A DNA stretch of 29,137 nt from Prevotella sp. (GCA_016283605.1 JAEENF010000067.1:1-29137), one strand, 5' to 3'; shown: positions 1 through 8,900, numbered from the stretch's first letter. Numbers and translations are program-made. The notes: generated by a model from the letters alone, not told the origin.

Positions 1-140
1 TCCATTGCGCCACCCATACCCACGTAACGGGCTGTTCCGTTCAGGTCCTCGCCCAAGAGACGGGCGCTCTCGTATGTATCCTGTGCAACTGCAGGCAAGA
101 ACATTGCCCACGCCATTGCTGCAAAAACAATCTTCTTCAT
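1..140 (-). CDS. FadL/PorV-like outer membrane protein, N-terminal fragment (partial)
   Basis: Only the first 46 codons lie in the window; the gene continues off the left edge. The product opens with a signal peptide (MKKIVFAAMAWAMFLPAVAQ), followed by a segment containing ARLLGEDLNGTARYVGMGGAM. That 'NGTARYVGMGGAM' stretch is typical of the start of Bacteroidetes outer membrane beta-barrels of the OmpP1/FadL/TodX type, often annotated as hemin receptor or outer membrane protein; this is family knowledge from memory. The start at 140 puts the basic KK directly before the hydrophobic core; an in-frame ATG at 146 is also possible. It lies about 40 bp downstream of the Tyr/Trp-rich secreted protein on the same strand, so the two probably share a transcript. 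The join consists of 7-bp repeats that run into the start region. Likely role: outer membrane transport of small hydrophobic molecules, unproven here. Confidence 0.7.
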   Translation of the reverse strand, partial: MKKIVFAAMAWAMFLPAVAQDTYESARLLGEDLNGTARYVGMGGAM

Positions 141-181
141 ATCCATTATCATTTATCCATTATCGTTCCTCTCTTATCATT
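140..181. repeat. Degenerate 7-bp tandem repeat between two minus-strand genes
   Basis: Plus-strand units in 7-bp register are TATCCAT, TATCATT, TATCCAT, TATCGTT, CCTCTCT, TATCATT. The array fills the whole gap between the secreted Tyr/Trp-rich gene and the porin-like gene. It contains both candidate start codons (reverse complement of CAT) of the downstream gene. Similar 7-bp arrays occur elsewhere in this window. Confidence 0.7.
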
Positions 182-183
182 TT

Positions 184-1170
184 TCACCTTCTTCCTCCGC
201 GAGGTCCACCCCCACCTCCGCCGATGCTACCGCCACCACCACCGACGCTGCGAGAACCACCACCGCTACTAATAGAACCACCGCTGCTGCCACCAAAGGA
301 CGAACCACCACTGTTGTAAGTGCTGTTGACGCGCGATCCGCCATTGAAGGTGTTATTATTTCGAGTGTTCACAGAACGGTTGACCGTCGATGTACGGCTT
401 GTGCCTACAGTACGGTTACGCAAACTGTTAGCGCGATCGGCAGCCTGTCCGGAAGATATATGGTAATTTCCATTACCTCTAATGACACGTGAGTTACTGC
501 TCATCACACGAGAGCCTCCGCGAAGGTTGATACTACCAGCATTACCTGTTGAACTGTAACGACGAGGTGCTCCAAATCCGTAATAGGCGGTGTAATATGG
601 ATAGCCTCCCCAACCATAGTGATAGTAGCTATAATAGCCATAAGGATATCCCCAGCCCCAGCTATAAGGGCTATACCAGTAAGCATAATCCCAATACCAC
701 GGGTCGTACAACGACCAGCTTCCATAGTACCAAGGATCATACCAGCCTCCATACCAACCATATCGGCTATAGTACCAAGGCGAGTGCCAGCCCCAATTGT
801 TGAGACCAGCCTGATAACCAGCCCAGTAAGCCGCATTCGAGGAAATGTCATAATCCTCAAAACGCTGCATCTTCTTGGTCAGTACGAAATCCTCAGTCTC
901 TACAGAATCGGGATAAACTCCCTTGATAGCACTGAACTCTATAACATCGCTGAGAGAGTCGCTACCGATCACCTCATAGCTGCTACCTCTGCGATTATAC
1001 TCGTCTACACTACGATTGCTGCCGGAGTAATAGGAATCCTTTAGCATCCCATTGGTAACGGTCTTCTCCGCACTTTTCTTTTTCGGAACGAAGTAAAGGT
1101 CATCGTCTTGTGCTACCATAGAGATTGGCAGCGCGCCCATCAGGATTGAAACAAGGAAAAATTTCTTCAT
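184..1170 (-). CDS. Secreted Tyr/Trp/Gly-rich low-complexity protein
   Basis: No enzymatic domain is recognised. The product is about 328 residues with a signal peptide (MKKFFLVSILMGALPISMVAQ). A normal-composition segment follows to about residue 110. A strongly aromatic block of about 90 residues comes next, made of W, Y and G with few charges (motifs such as WYYSRYGWYGGWYDPWYY). The tail is rich in Ser, Asn, Gly and Arg and ends in poly-Gly runs and GGRR. Similar Tyr/Trp-rich exported proteins of unknown function are common in Prevotella and Bacteroides. I chose the ATG at 1170; the upstream GTG at 1176 would add only two residues. It appears to be first in a transcript with the porin-like gene and has a divergent promoter facing prmA. 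Surface or matrix protein is a guess. Confidence 0.7.
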   Translation of the reverse strand: MKKFFLVSILMGALPISMVAQDDDLYFVPKKKSAEKTVTNGMLKDSYYSGSNRSVDEYNRRGSSYEVIGSDSLSDVIEFSAIKGVYPDSVETEDFVLTKKMQRFEDYDISSNAAYWAGYQAGLNNWGWHSPWYYSRYGWYGGWYDPWYYGSWSLYDPWYWDYAYWYSPYSWGWGYPYGYYSYYHYGWGGYPYYTAYYGFGAPRRYSSTGNAGSINLRGGSRVMSSNSRVIRGNGNYHISSGQAADRANSLRNRTVGTSRTSTVNRSVNTRNNNTFNGGSRVNSTYNSGGSSFGGSSGGSISSGGGSRSVGGGGGSIGGGGGGPRGGRR

Positions 1171-1198
1171 ATTCACTCGATTTTAATAATTTACGATG

Positions 1199-1206
1199 CA
1201 AAAATA
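1199..1206 (-). promoter_or_regulatory. -7 box for the Tyr/Trp-rich protein gene
   Basis: On the minus strand the sequence is TATTTTTG, matching the Bacteroidetes TAnnTTTG box, about 29 bp before the ATG at 1170. No clean -33 TTTG lies at the usual 19-bp spacing, so activator help is possible. The 12-bp inverted repeat at 1228-1264 lies just upstream. Confidence 0.5.
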
Positions 1207-1227
1207 GTTATATTTTCACTGCAAAAT

Positions 1228-1264
1228 TAGGGAAAAACCCTAAACCACGATAGGTTTTTCCCTA
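1228..1264. promoter_or_regulatory. 12-bp perfect inverted repeat between divergent promoters
   Basis: TAGGGAAAAACC (1228-1239) and GGTTTTTCCCTA (1253-1264) are perfect reverse complements separated by 13 bp. The element sits between the two divergent -7 boxes (1199-1206 minus, 1272-1279 plus) and occupies the expected -33 region of prmA. It has no T-tail that would make it a terminator for an adjoining gene. A dyad operator for a dimeric regulator is the simplest reading; a cruciform is the alternative. Confidence 0.5.
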
Positions 1265-1271
1265 TTTTTTG

Positions 1272-1279
1272 TATATTTG
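1272..1279 (+). promoter_or_regulatory. -7 box for prmA
   Basis: TATATTTG is a consensus TAnnTTTG box, 21 bp before the ATG at 1301, predicting a leader of roughly 15 nt. No TTTG is present at the standard upstream spacing; the right arm of the inverted repeat lies there instead. Confidence 0.6.
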
Positions 1280-1300
1280 CATCAAAATTTAACATCAAAT

Positions 1301-2224
1301 ATGAAATATTACGAAGTAGAATTCAGCTTTTCCCCGATGTCGGGCGATGCCAGCGACCTCTTTGCTGATATGGCCGTAGAGGCAGGTTTCGAGACCTTCG
1401 AAGAAACGGAATCGGGTCTTAAGGGGTATGTACAACAGTCACTCTTTTCAGAGAAAACCTTAAAAACGGTCATCGCAGATTTTCCCTTTGAAGGCATAAC
1501 CATTACCTATGACATTCGCGAGGCTGAGGACCGAGATTGGAATGAGCAGTGGGAAAAGGAGGGGTTTGAGCCTATTATAATTGAGATGAAAGAGAAAAAT
1601 GGAAATAGGAAGGAGGATTGTCCTGCCATTGTCATTCACGATGGAAGGCATCTGCCAGAAGAATTGACCTCTTTACAATCTCCACATTCTTCTTTCCTAC
1701 AGATTGAGATCGACGCTAAGTTGGCATTCGGAACTGGCACACACGAGACGACCCGTATGATCTGCTCCCAACTTATCTCCTTATTATTCCCGCTTTCCTC
1801 TTCCCTCTCCCACCCAAGAATCCTCGACTGTGGCACAGGCACCGGCATCCTCTCCATCTGCGCCCTAAAACTTGGGGCTCAGGAGGCCATAGGCTACGAC
1901 ATCGATGAATGGAGTGTAGACAATGCACGACATAATGCCATCATCAACCAAGTAGATGACCGTTTTACCTCTCTGCTCGGTGATGCTCATATATTAAATA
2001 AGGTGGAAGGGACATTTGACATCGTTATGGCTAACATCAACCGCAACATCCTTTTGAACGATATGCCGCTATTCCGACAGAAAATGGCTCCTGGAGCACG
2101 TCTTATCCTCAGCGGTTTCTATACAGAGGATATCTCAATGCTCGTAGAGAAAGCAGACACACTCGGACTGCAACTGGAAACGCAAAAAAGTGACAATAAT
2201 TGGGCTTGCATCGTACTAAAATGA
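1301..2224 (+). CDS. prmA: Ribosomal protein L11 methyltransferase
   Basis: Cytoplasmic SAM-dependent enzyme that methylates ribosomal protein L11. Of 307 residues, the N-terminal ~100 form the PrmA substrate-recognition part (WNEQWEKEGFEPI). The motif KLAFGTGTHETT follows, then the SAM-binding loop ILDCGTGTG (residues 174-182), the acidic GYDIDEWSV strand, and the catalytic-region motif MANINRNILL. I chose the ATG at 1301 because upstream in-frame sequence overlaps the -7 box and offers only TTG. Compared with what I remember of the family, there are extra segments before the FGTGTHE motif (around EMKEKNGNRKEDCP and LTSLQSPHSS) and before the SAM loop (LLFPLSSSLSHP). The last is encoded by a degenerate 7-bp repeat, so low-complexity DNA may have been inserted in frame. 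Transcribed alone, divergent from the secreted protein gene. Confidence 0.92.
   Translation: MKYYEVEFSFSPMSGDASDLFADMAVEAGFETFEETESGLKGYVQQSLFSEKTLKTVIADFPFEGITITYDIREAEDRDWNEQWEKEGFEPIIIEMKEKNGNRKEDCPAIVIHDGRHLPEELTSLQSPHSSFLQIEIDAKLAFGTGTHETTRMICSQLISLLFPLSSSLSHPRILDCGTGTGILSICALKLGAQEAIGYDIDEWSVDNARHNAIINQVDDRFTSLLGDAHILNKVEGTFDIVMANINRNILLNDMPLFRQKMAPGARLILSGFYTEDISMLVEKADTLGLQLETQKSDNNWACIVLK
1787..1814 (+). repeat. Degenerate 7-bp repeat inside prmA
   Basis: Four pyrimidine-rich units in register: TTCCCGC, TTTCCTC, TTCCCTC, TCCCACC. They encode the Phe-Pro-Leu-Ser-Ser-Ser-Leu-Ser-His-Pro stretch just before the SAM-binding loop, a place where a short loop would be expected. The reading frame is preserved (28 bp plus flanks). 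Confidence 0.5.
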
Positions 2225-2293
2225 CTTATTGCCTTGATTTATATCAATTAAGTTACAAAAAGATAGTTTTTTTACGAAAAAATTGATAAATTG

Positions 2294-2324
2294 TTTGTTA
2301 TTTCAGATTTTTGATGTAATTTTG
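2294..2324 (+). promoter_or_regulatory. gdhA promoter
   Basis: TTTG (2294-2297), exactly 19 bp, then TAATTTTG (2317-2324): a textbook Bacteroidetes primary-sigma promoter. The ATG at 2379 lies 55 bp further on, giving a leader of about 48 nt that is A-rich (a run of nine A before AAG), as expected for a translation start without a Shine-Dalgarno sequence. Confidence 0.8.
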
Positions 2325-2378
2325 CAACCGAAAAAGTAATTTTCAGTATAACAAACAACTAAAAAAAAAGAAAAAGTT

Positions 2379-3716
2379 ATGAATGCAGCACAAGTTGTAG
2401 AACAGCTGAAGCAGCGCTTCCCCAATGAGCCGGAGTACATCCAGGCAGTGAGTCAAGTTCTTCCCACTATCGAAGAAGAGTACAACAAGCACCCCGAGTT
2501 CGAGAAGGCAAACCTTATCGAGCGTCTGTGCATCCCCGATCGCGTTTGCGAGTTCCGTATCACTTGGGTTGACGACAAGGGTAACGTTCAGACAAACATG
2601 GGTTACCGTATCCAGCACAACAACGCTATTGGCCCGTACAAAGGCGGTCTCCGTTATCACAAGAGTGTGAACCTCGGTATCCTGAAGTTCCTCGCTTTCG
2701 AGCAGACTTTCAAGAACTCGCTGACAACCCTGCCTATGGGTGGTGCAAAGGGTGGTTCTGACTTCTCTCCCCGTGGTAAGAGCGACGCTGAGGTAATGCG
2801 TTTCTGCCAGGCATTCATGAACGAACTGTATCGCGTAATCGGTCCTGATGAGGACGTTCCCGCTGGTGATATCGGTGTTGGTGGCCGTGAGGTAGGCTAT
2901 TTGTTCGGACAGTACAAGAAGCTCACTCACCAGTTCCAGGGTGTGCTTACAGGTAAGGGTATCCCCTTCGGTGGTTCACTCATCCGTCCTGAGGCTACTG
3001 GTTATGGTACTGTATACTTCCTCTGCTCAATGCTTGCTACCCGCAACATCGACATCAAGGGTAAGAAGGTCCTGATCTCTGGTGCTGGTAACGTGGCTCA
3101 GTATGCTGCCGAGAAGTGCCTGCAGCTCGGTGCTATTCCTATGACGATGTCAGACTCTGACGGTTACATCTATGATCCAGACGGTATCACACGTGAGAAG
3201 CTCGATTATATCATGGAACTGAAGAATGTAGAGCGTGGACGTATCAAGGAGTATGTTCAGGAGTATCCTACAGCTAAATACACTGAGGGCAAGCGTCCTT
3301 GGTACGAGAAGGCCGATATCGCTCTGCCTTGCGCTACCCAGAACGAGATCAACGGCGACGAGGCTGCTGCTCTGGTGAAGAACGGTATCATTGCCGTTGC
3401 CGAGGGTGCCAACATGCCTTCACTGCCTGAAGCTATCAAGATCTTCCAGGATGCCAAGATTCTCTACTCTCCTGGTAAGGCTTCTAACGCCGGTGGTGTG
3501 TCAGTATCTGGTCTTGAGATGAGTCAGAACTCAGAGCGTCTGTCATGGACAGCCAAGGAGGTTGACGACTATCTGAAGCGCATCATGGCCGACATTCACG
3601 AGAACTGCGTGAAGTACGGTACTGAAAAAGATGGCTACATCAACTATGTGAAGGGTGCTAACGTGGCCGGCTTCATGAAGGTTGCTAAAGCTATGATGGC
3701 TCAGGGCATTGTCTAA
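2379..3716 (+). CDS. gdhA: Glutamate dehydrogenase (NADP-type)
   Basis: Interconverts 2-oxoglutarate plus ammonia and glutamate in the cytoplasm, the main ammonia assimilation route in many gut Bacteroidetes. The 445 residues match the usual ~445-450 of hexameric bacterial GDH. Visible motifs are the substrate site PYKGGLRYH (Lys88), the catalytic PMGGAKGG (Lys124) with PAGDIGVGGREVGY downstream, the Rossmann loop SGAGNVAQ (residues 234-241), and a C-terminal SNAGGVSVSGLEMSQN segment typical of this class. NADP preference is inferred from overall resemblance to GdhA and is not certain. It is monocistronic, with its own consensus promoter and a strong terminator at 3778-3807. Codon use is biased to a narrow set, as in highly expressed genes. 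Confidence 0.95.
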   Translation: MNAAQVVEQLKQRFPNEPEYIQAVSQVLPTIEEEYNKHPEFEKANLIERLCIPDRVCEFRITWVDDKGNVQTNMGYRIQHNNAIGPYKGGLRYHKSVNLGILKFLAFEQTFKNSLTTLPMGGAKGGSDFSPRGKSDAEVMRFCQAFMNELYRVIGPDEDVPAGDIGVGGREVGYLFGQYKKLTHQFQGVLTGKGIPFGGSLIRPEATGYGTVYFLCSMLATRNIDIKGKKVLISGAGNVAQYAAEKCLQLGAIPMTMSDSDGYIYDPDGITREKLDYIMELKNVERGRIKEYVQEYPTAKYTEGKRPWYEKADIALPCATQNEINGDEAAALVKNGIIAVAEGANMPSLPEAIKIFQDAKILYSPGKASNAGGVSVSGLEMSQNSERLSWTAKEVDDYLKRIMADIHENCVKYGTEKDGYINYVKGANVAGFMKVAKAMMAQGIV

Positions 3717-3777
3717 TAAAAAAATGGAACAACACAATCAGAATATAATGTAGACAAACAATATTGTTGAGAGAAGT

Positions 3778-3807
3778 GGGCGAGTTCGTGAGAATTCGCC
3801 CCTTTTT
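3778..3807 (+). terminator. Rho-independent terminator after gdhA
   Basis: A 10-bp stem, GGGCGAGTTC (3778-3787) with GAATTCGCCC (3792-3801), closes a GTGA tetraloop and is followed by C and five T. It lies 62 bp after the gdhA stop. Confidence 0.85.
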
Positions 3808-3894
3808 AATATTTATCATCTCTGTTTTTGTTAATCTTTCATAAAAGAAGCTTATCATATTTCATTTACCACATATCATTTAACATTTATTTTG

Positions 3895-3902
3895 TACCTT
3901 TG
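3895..3902 (+). promoter_or_regulatory. -7 box for rpsA
   Basis: TACCTTTG matches the TAnnTTTG box. A clear -33 TTTG is not visible at 19 bp. Initiation near 3908 would give a leader of about 140 nt before the ATG at 4047. Confidence 0.6.
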
Positions 3903-3907
3903 CAGCC

Positions 3908-4046
3908 GCTTTGTCCCCCGTAGGGGGAAATAGGGGCCGGAACAGGCGCTAGCTCCTATCTATTATTAACCCTTTAAAAATGGTCTGGTAAACGTCTGTG
4001 CAGACCCCGCCCCGACAAACAAACGAGGGGCAACATAATTTTATTT
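3908..4046 (+). promoter_or_regulatory. Structured rpsA leader
   Basis: The predicted ~140-nt leader holds four stem-loops in a row: CCCCC/GGGGG (3915-3919 with 3923-3927), ATAGG/CCTAT (3930-3934 with 3955-3959), GGTCTG/CAGACC (3982-3987 with 4001-4006) and GCCCC/GGGGC (4009-4013 with 4027-4031). A three-codon ORF (ATG GTC TGG TAA) starts at 3980 within the third. S1 is autogenously controlled in other bacteria, so translational feedback is a reasonable inference. I do not recognise a named leader family. Confidence 0.5.
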
Positions 4047-5828
4047 ATGTCAGAATTAACAAAGAACGTGAAGCCGCTTGAGGACTTCAATTGGGAAGAG
4101 TTTGAAAACGGCTCCGTAGCCAACGTCAGCAAAGAAGAACTTGACAAGGCTTACGATGAAACCCTGAACAAAGTAGCCGACCATCAGGTTGTTGACGGTA
4201 AGGTCATCTCAGTTGACAAAAAGGAAGTTGTTGTCAACATCGGTTACAAGAGCGATGGTATTATCCCCGCTTCAGAATTCCGCTACAATCCTGATCTTAA
4301 GATTGGTGACGTAGTAGAAGTTTACGTAGAGAGCGCAGAGGACAAGAAAGGTCAACTGATTCTCTCTCACAAGAAAGCACGTCTCTCTAAGTCTTGGGAT
4401 CGTGTGAACGCAGCCCTTGACGCTGAAGAGATTGTACAGGGTTACATCAAGTGCCGCACGAAGGGCGGTATGATTGTTGACGTCTTCGGTATCGAAGCTT
4501 TCCTTCCCGGAAGCCAGATCGACGTTCACCCCATACGCGATTACGACCAGTTCGTTGGCAAGACTATGGAATTCAAGATCGTGAAGATCAATCAGGAGTT
4601 CCGCAATGTGGTTGTTTCTCATAAGGCTCTCATCGAGGCAGAGATCGAGGCTCAGAAGAAGGAGATTATCGGTAAGCTCGAAAAGGGTCAGATCCTCGAG
4701 GGTACCGTTAAGAACATCACTTCTTACGGCGTATTCGTTGACCTCGGTGGTGTTGACGGACTCATCCACATCACAGACCTTTCTTGGGGCCGCGTAGACG
4801 ATCCTCACAAGGTTGTAGAGCTCGACCAGAAGATCAATGTCGTTATCCTCGACTTCGATGACGAGAAGAAGCGCATTGCCCTCGGTCTGAAGCAGCTCAC
4901 TCCGCATCCTTGGGATGCTCTCGACCAGGAGCTCAAGGTGGGCGACCACGTGAAGGGTAAGGTTGTCGTTATTGCCGACTACGGTGCATTCGTTGAGGTT
5001 CAGCCCGGTGTTGAGGGTCTGATCCACGTTTCAGAGATGTCATGGAGCCAGCACCTCCGCAGCGCTCAGGAGTTCCTGAAAGTTGGCGAAGAGGTTGAGG
5101 CAGTCATCCTGACTCTCGACCGCGATGAGCGTAAGATGTCACTGGGTATCAAGCAGCTCCGCGAGGATCCTTGGGAGGCTATCGAAAATAAGTATCCTGT
5201 AGGCAGCAAGCACACCGCTAAGGTTCGCAACTTCACTAACTTCGGTGTATTTGTAGAGCTTGAGGAAGGCGTTGACGGTCTGATTCACATCAGCGACCTC
5301 TCTTGGACCAAGAAGGTGAAACATCCTTCAGAGTTCACACAGGTTGGTGCAGAGATCGATGTAGTCGTTCTCGACATCGACAAGGAGAACCGTCGTCTGA
5401 GCCTTGGTCACAAGCAGCTCGAAGACAATCCTTGGGATGTATTCGAGGCTAAGTACACCGTTGGTTCTGTTCACGAGGGCAAGATCACTGAACTGCTCGA
5501 GAAGGGTGCTGTGATTCAGCTCGACGAGGACGTTGAGGGCTTTGCTACCCCGAAGCACCTGCAGAAGGAAGATGGTTCACAGGCTGCTGCCGGTGAGGTT
5601 CTGCCTTTCAAGGTGATTGAGTTCAACAAGGACAGCAAGCGTATCATCCTCTCTCACAGCCGTACCTTCGAGGATCCCGCTCGTGACGAGAAGAAGGCTG
5701 CAGCCAAGAAGGCTCCTCGTGCCAAGAAGGATGAGGCTCCGAAGATTGAGAATGTTGCTGCTAGCACCACACTGGGCGACATCGACGTACTCGCTGAATT
5801 GAAGGCAAAGATGGAGAAGGGTGAGTAA
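4047..5828 (+). CDS. rpsA: 30S ribosomal protein S1
   Basis: RNA-binding ribosomal protein that helps recruit mRNA, important in Bacteroidetes, which make little use of Shine-Dalgarno pairing. The 593 residues contain six S1 (OB-fold) repeats. The first begins near DHQVVDGKVISVDKKEVVVNI and the second near EEIVQGYIKC. Three canonical copies follow, each carrying G(V/A)FVxL plus GLIH(I/V)S or GLIHIT. A divergent sixth contains EGKITELLEKGAVIQL. The C-terminus is a Lys/Ala-rich basic tail (KKAAAKKAPRAKK) ending in a short acidic helix, an extension seen in Bacteroidetes S1. The start at 4047 has no purine-rich Shine-Dalgarno; AT-rich sequence precedes it. The transcript has its own promoter, structured leader and terminator. 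Confidence 0.95.
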   Translation: MSELTKNVKPLEDFNWEEFENGSVANVSKEELDKAYDETLNKVADHQVVDGKVISVDKKEVVVNIGYKSDGIIPASEFRYNPDLKIGDVVEVYVESAEDKKGQLILSHKKARLSKSWDRVNAALDAEEIVQGYIKCRTKGGMIVDVFGIEAFLPGSQIDVHPIRDYDQFVGKTMEFKIVKINQEFRNVVVSHKALIEAEIEAQKKEIIGKLEKGQILEGTVKNITSYGVFVDLGGVDGLIHITDLSWGRVDDPHKVVELDQKINVVILDFDDEKKRIALGLKQLTPHPWDALDQELKVGDHVKGKVVVIADYGAFVEVQPGVEGLIHVSEMSWSQHLRSAQEFLKVGEEVEAVILTLDRDERKMSLGIKQLREDPWEAIENKYPVGSKHTAKVRNFTNFGVFVELEEGVDGLIHISDLSWTKKVKHPSEFTQVGAEIDVVVLDIDKENRRLSLGHKQLEDNPWDVFEAKYTVGSVHEGKITELLEKGAVIQLDEDVEGFATPKHLQKEDGSQAAAGEVLPFKVIEFNKDSKRIILSHSRTFEDPARDEKKAAAKKAPRAKKDEAPKIENVAASTTLGDIDVLAELKAKMEKGE

Positions 5829-5851
5829 TCCCCCACTCCGCCAATGATAAG

Positions 5852-5880
5852 AAAGCTCCGATGAACGTCGGAGCTTTTTT
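5852..5880 (+). terminator. Rho-independent terminator after rpsA
   Basis: AAAGCTCCGA (5852-5861) pairs perfectly with TCGGAGCTTT (5868-5877) around a 6-nt loop, running into a T tract. It lies 24 bp after the rpsA stop. A second small hairpin, TCCCTTC/GAAGGGA (5884-5900), follows at once. Confidence 0.85.
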
Positions 5881-5942
5881 GTTTCCCTTCTATGAAGGGA
5901 GTACATTCCGAGAGAAGAAACGTCTTATAAAAAAACGAAGCG

Positions 5943-8900
5943 ATGAACAGAATCACCCATATTTCCATAAGTCTGTGTTTGTGTCTGACAATACAGGCGG
6001 CCCCCAAAGCGAAAAAAGAAGTCTATATCCCGATGGACTACTCCACCTGCGGCTATCATGCTTCTGAGCAGGCCATCCCGGATGTAAAGACTGCTGTTTA
6101 TGTCGGTTGGCAAGAAGGTGACTGTGCAACGTTGATTCAGCAGGCCATCGATCAGGTAGCGAAGAAGAAGGTCGACGCAAATGGTCATCGTGGAGCTATA
6201 TTGTTGGGGGAAGGCGTCTTTCATCTCTCGAAGCCTCTGCGCATTACGACTTCAGGTATTGTCTTGCGAGGCATGGGCAGAGCCAAGACGACATTGGTAA
6301 AGCAAGGCGTTGACCGTGGCGCTGTCATCTATGTGGAAGCAAAAGAGAAAGTCATAGGCCAGAATCAAGTTTCTGATTCTATCGTGAGTAAGAAGGTCGT
6401 AGCAGGAAGTATGACGATGCAAGTGAGCCGAGGAGACTATAAGGTAGGCGAACGTATACGGATTGTGAGACCTTGTACACAGGAGTGGATTCTGAGTCTG
6501 AAGATGAATGATTTTGGCGGCGGACTGGATTATACAGGATGGAAGCCCACAGATATCGACATCATCTGGGACAGAACTATTACGGCTGTTTCTGGAACGA
6601 CTATCACCTTTGATGCCCCTATCACAACGACAATCTCTCAGGAATACGGCGGAGCTTATATTCTTCGTCAGAAAACTATCGATGAGATTACCGAATGTGG
6701 CATTGAGAATATGACCTTGCAATCAGAAGTGAACCATTGGAATCCAAAGGATGAAGACCACTGTTGGGATGGTATCTATATAAATAAGGTACGCGATAGC
6801 TGGATTCGACGTGTCTGTTTCAAACATCTGGCAGGATCAGCTGTAAATCTGCAGAAAGAGACCAGCCGTATTACCGTCGAAGACTGTATCGCACAAGAGC
6901 CTGTCTCGGAAGTTGGGGGCTGGCGAAGACAAGTATTTCTGACACGTGGACAACAGACGCTCTTCCAACGTTGTATCTCCCGTCAAGGCATCCACGACTT
7001 TGCAGCAGGATTCTGTGCCGCAGGTCCCAATGCCTTCGTACAATGCGAAGGAGAAGAGTCACTAGGATTCAGCGGGAGTATCGGTTCCTGGGCTGCAGGA
7101 TTACTTTTTGATATTGTCAATATCGAGGGCCACGACTTGCGTTTTGCCAATCTGGAGCAGTTCCAGTTTGGTACAGGGTGGAACACCGCCAACTCTATGT
7201 TCTGGCAATGCACAGCCTCTACTGTCGAATGTTATTCCCCAGACATAGACAATAAGAACAGCGCTCACGGATGTTGGGGGACGTTGACGGGTGATGGTGA
7301 ATGGACCAGCAGTAATGATCACGTATCACCACGGAGTCTCTTCTATGACCAATTGGAGAAACGACTGGGAAAGTTACCCTTCGAGCCCAATATTCTCCCC
7401 CGCAACACCAATGCCACCAGTTCACCGACAGTAGAACAGGCGATGGCATTGGCAAAAGAATCTCTCGAAGAGCCAAGACTCACGTTGGAGATGTGGATTG
7501 ATTCGTTGAGTGGAGAGTGGAAAGTGGAGAAATCCAAAGAACCCATGACAGCGGTTGCATGCTCCAGCTCTGCTGGCTTACTACCATCGGAACGCAAGGA
7601 TTATCAACTATCAACAATCAATTATCAACTAACAAATGACGACGGCTGCCTCCTCACAGGCAACCAATACGCCATCCCATGGTGGAGTGGTCGCGTAAAG
7701 GATAACTTCGTAGCAAAAGACGCCAAACCTGCCATCACCCGTTTTGTGCCAGGAAGAGAAGACATAGGATGGACAGATCGCATCGACTCGGTTGTGAGCT
7801 TTCTTTCCGACCATCACTACGTTGCTCTGGACCACAACTACGGGCTCTGGTATGACTTACGTCGCACCGACCATGAACGCGTAAGACGAGCAGACGGTGA
7901 TGTCTGGGCTCCGTTCTACGAGCAACCTTTTGCACGCTCTGGACAAGGAACGGCCTGGGATGGACTCTCACGCTACGACCTCACCAGACCAAACCTCTGG
8001 TACTGGAGCCGTCTGAACGAATTTGCTCAGAAAGCTGCAGAGAAGGATATCCTTCTTTTCAACGAGCACTATTTCCAGCATAACATCCTTGAGGCCGGTG
8101 CTCATTGGGTGGATTGTCCCTGGCGTCCTGTGAACAATATCAACGGCACCAACTTCCCTGAGCCCGTACCCTTTGCCGGTGACAAGCGCATCTTTATCGC
8201 AGAACAGTTCTATAATGAAAACAATCTCGTGCTGCGACCTCTTCACCAACAGTATATCCGCATGTGTCTCGACCAACTCAAAGACCAGTCCAATGTAGTA
8301 CATTTCATCAGTTCCGAATACACGGGTCCATATCATTTCACAAAGTTCTGGCTAGAGACCATCGCCGATTGGGAAAAAGAGACTGGACACCATCCGTTGA
8401 TAGCCCTCAGCTGTACCAAAGACGTACAAGACAGTATTCTTGCAGATCCCGCACTCAATAAAGTCGTCGATATTATCGACATCCGCTACTGGCACTACAA
8501 CACCGAAGGCCTATGGGCTCCAGAAGGCGGCAAGAATATGGCGCCCAGACAATGGATGCGGAAAATGAAAGTCGGCAAGACAGGTTTTATGGAGGCTTAT
8601 CGTGCTGTTCGTGAGATGCGCGACCGCTATCCTGATAAGGCCGTTACTTTCTATGCGCAACAATATCCCGATTATGGTTGGGCTATCCTCATGGCCGGCG
8701 GTTCACTACCCAATATCCCCATCAACCGTCAAACGGCAACACCTCTTCAATTGTCATTACTCAAAGATCTCGGCAGAATGACGCCTGTCGACTGCAAAGA
8801 TGGTCTGATGATTGGTGATTCGGAAAAAGGTTATCTTATATACACGTTGGGAAAGCGTCTCAGCGCACATATCGCAATGGGGAAATACAATGTCTATGCC

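Noticed and set aside
4272..5027. Long minus-strand reading frame of 251 codons opposite rpsA
   Set aside because: It is a shadow of the strongly biased codons of rpsA; it has no promoter, signal or family resemblance.
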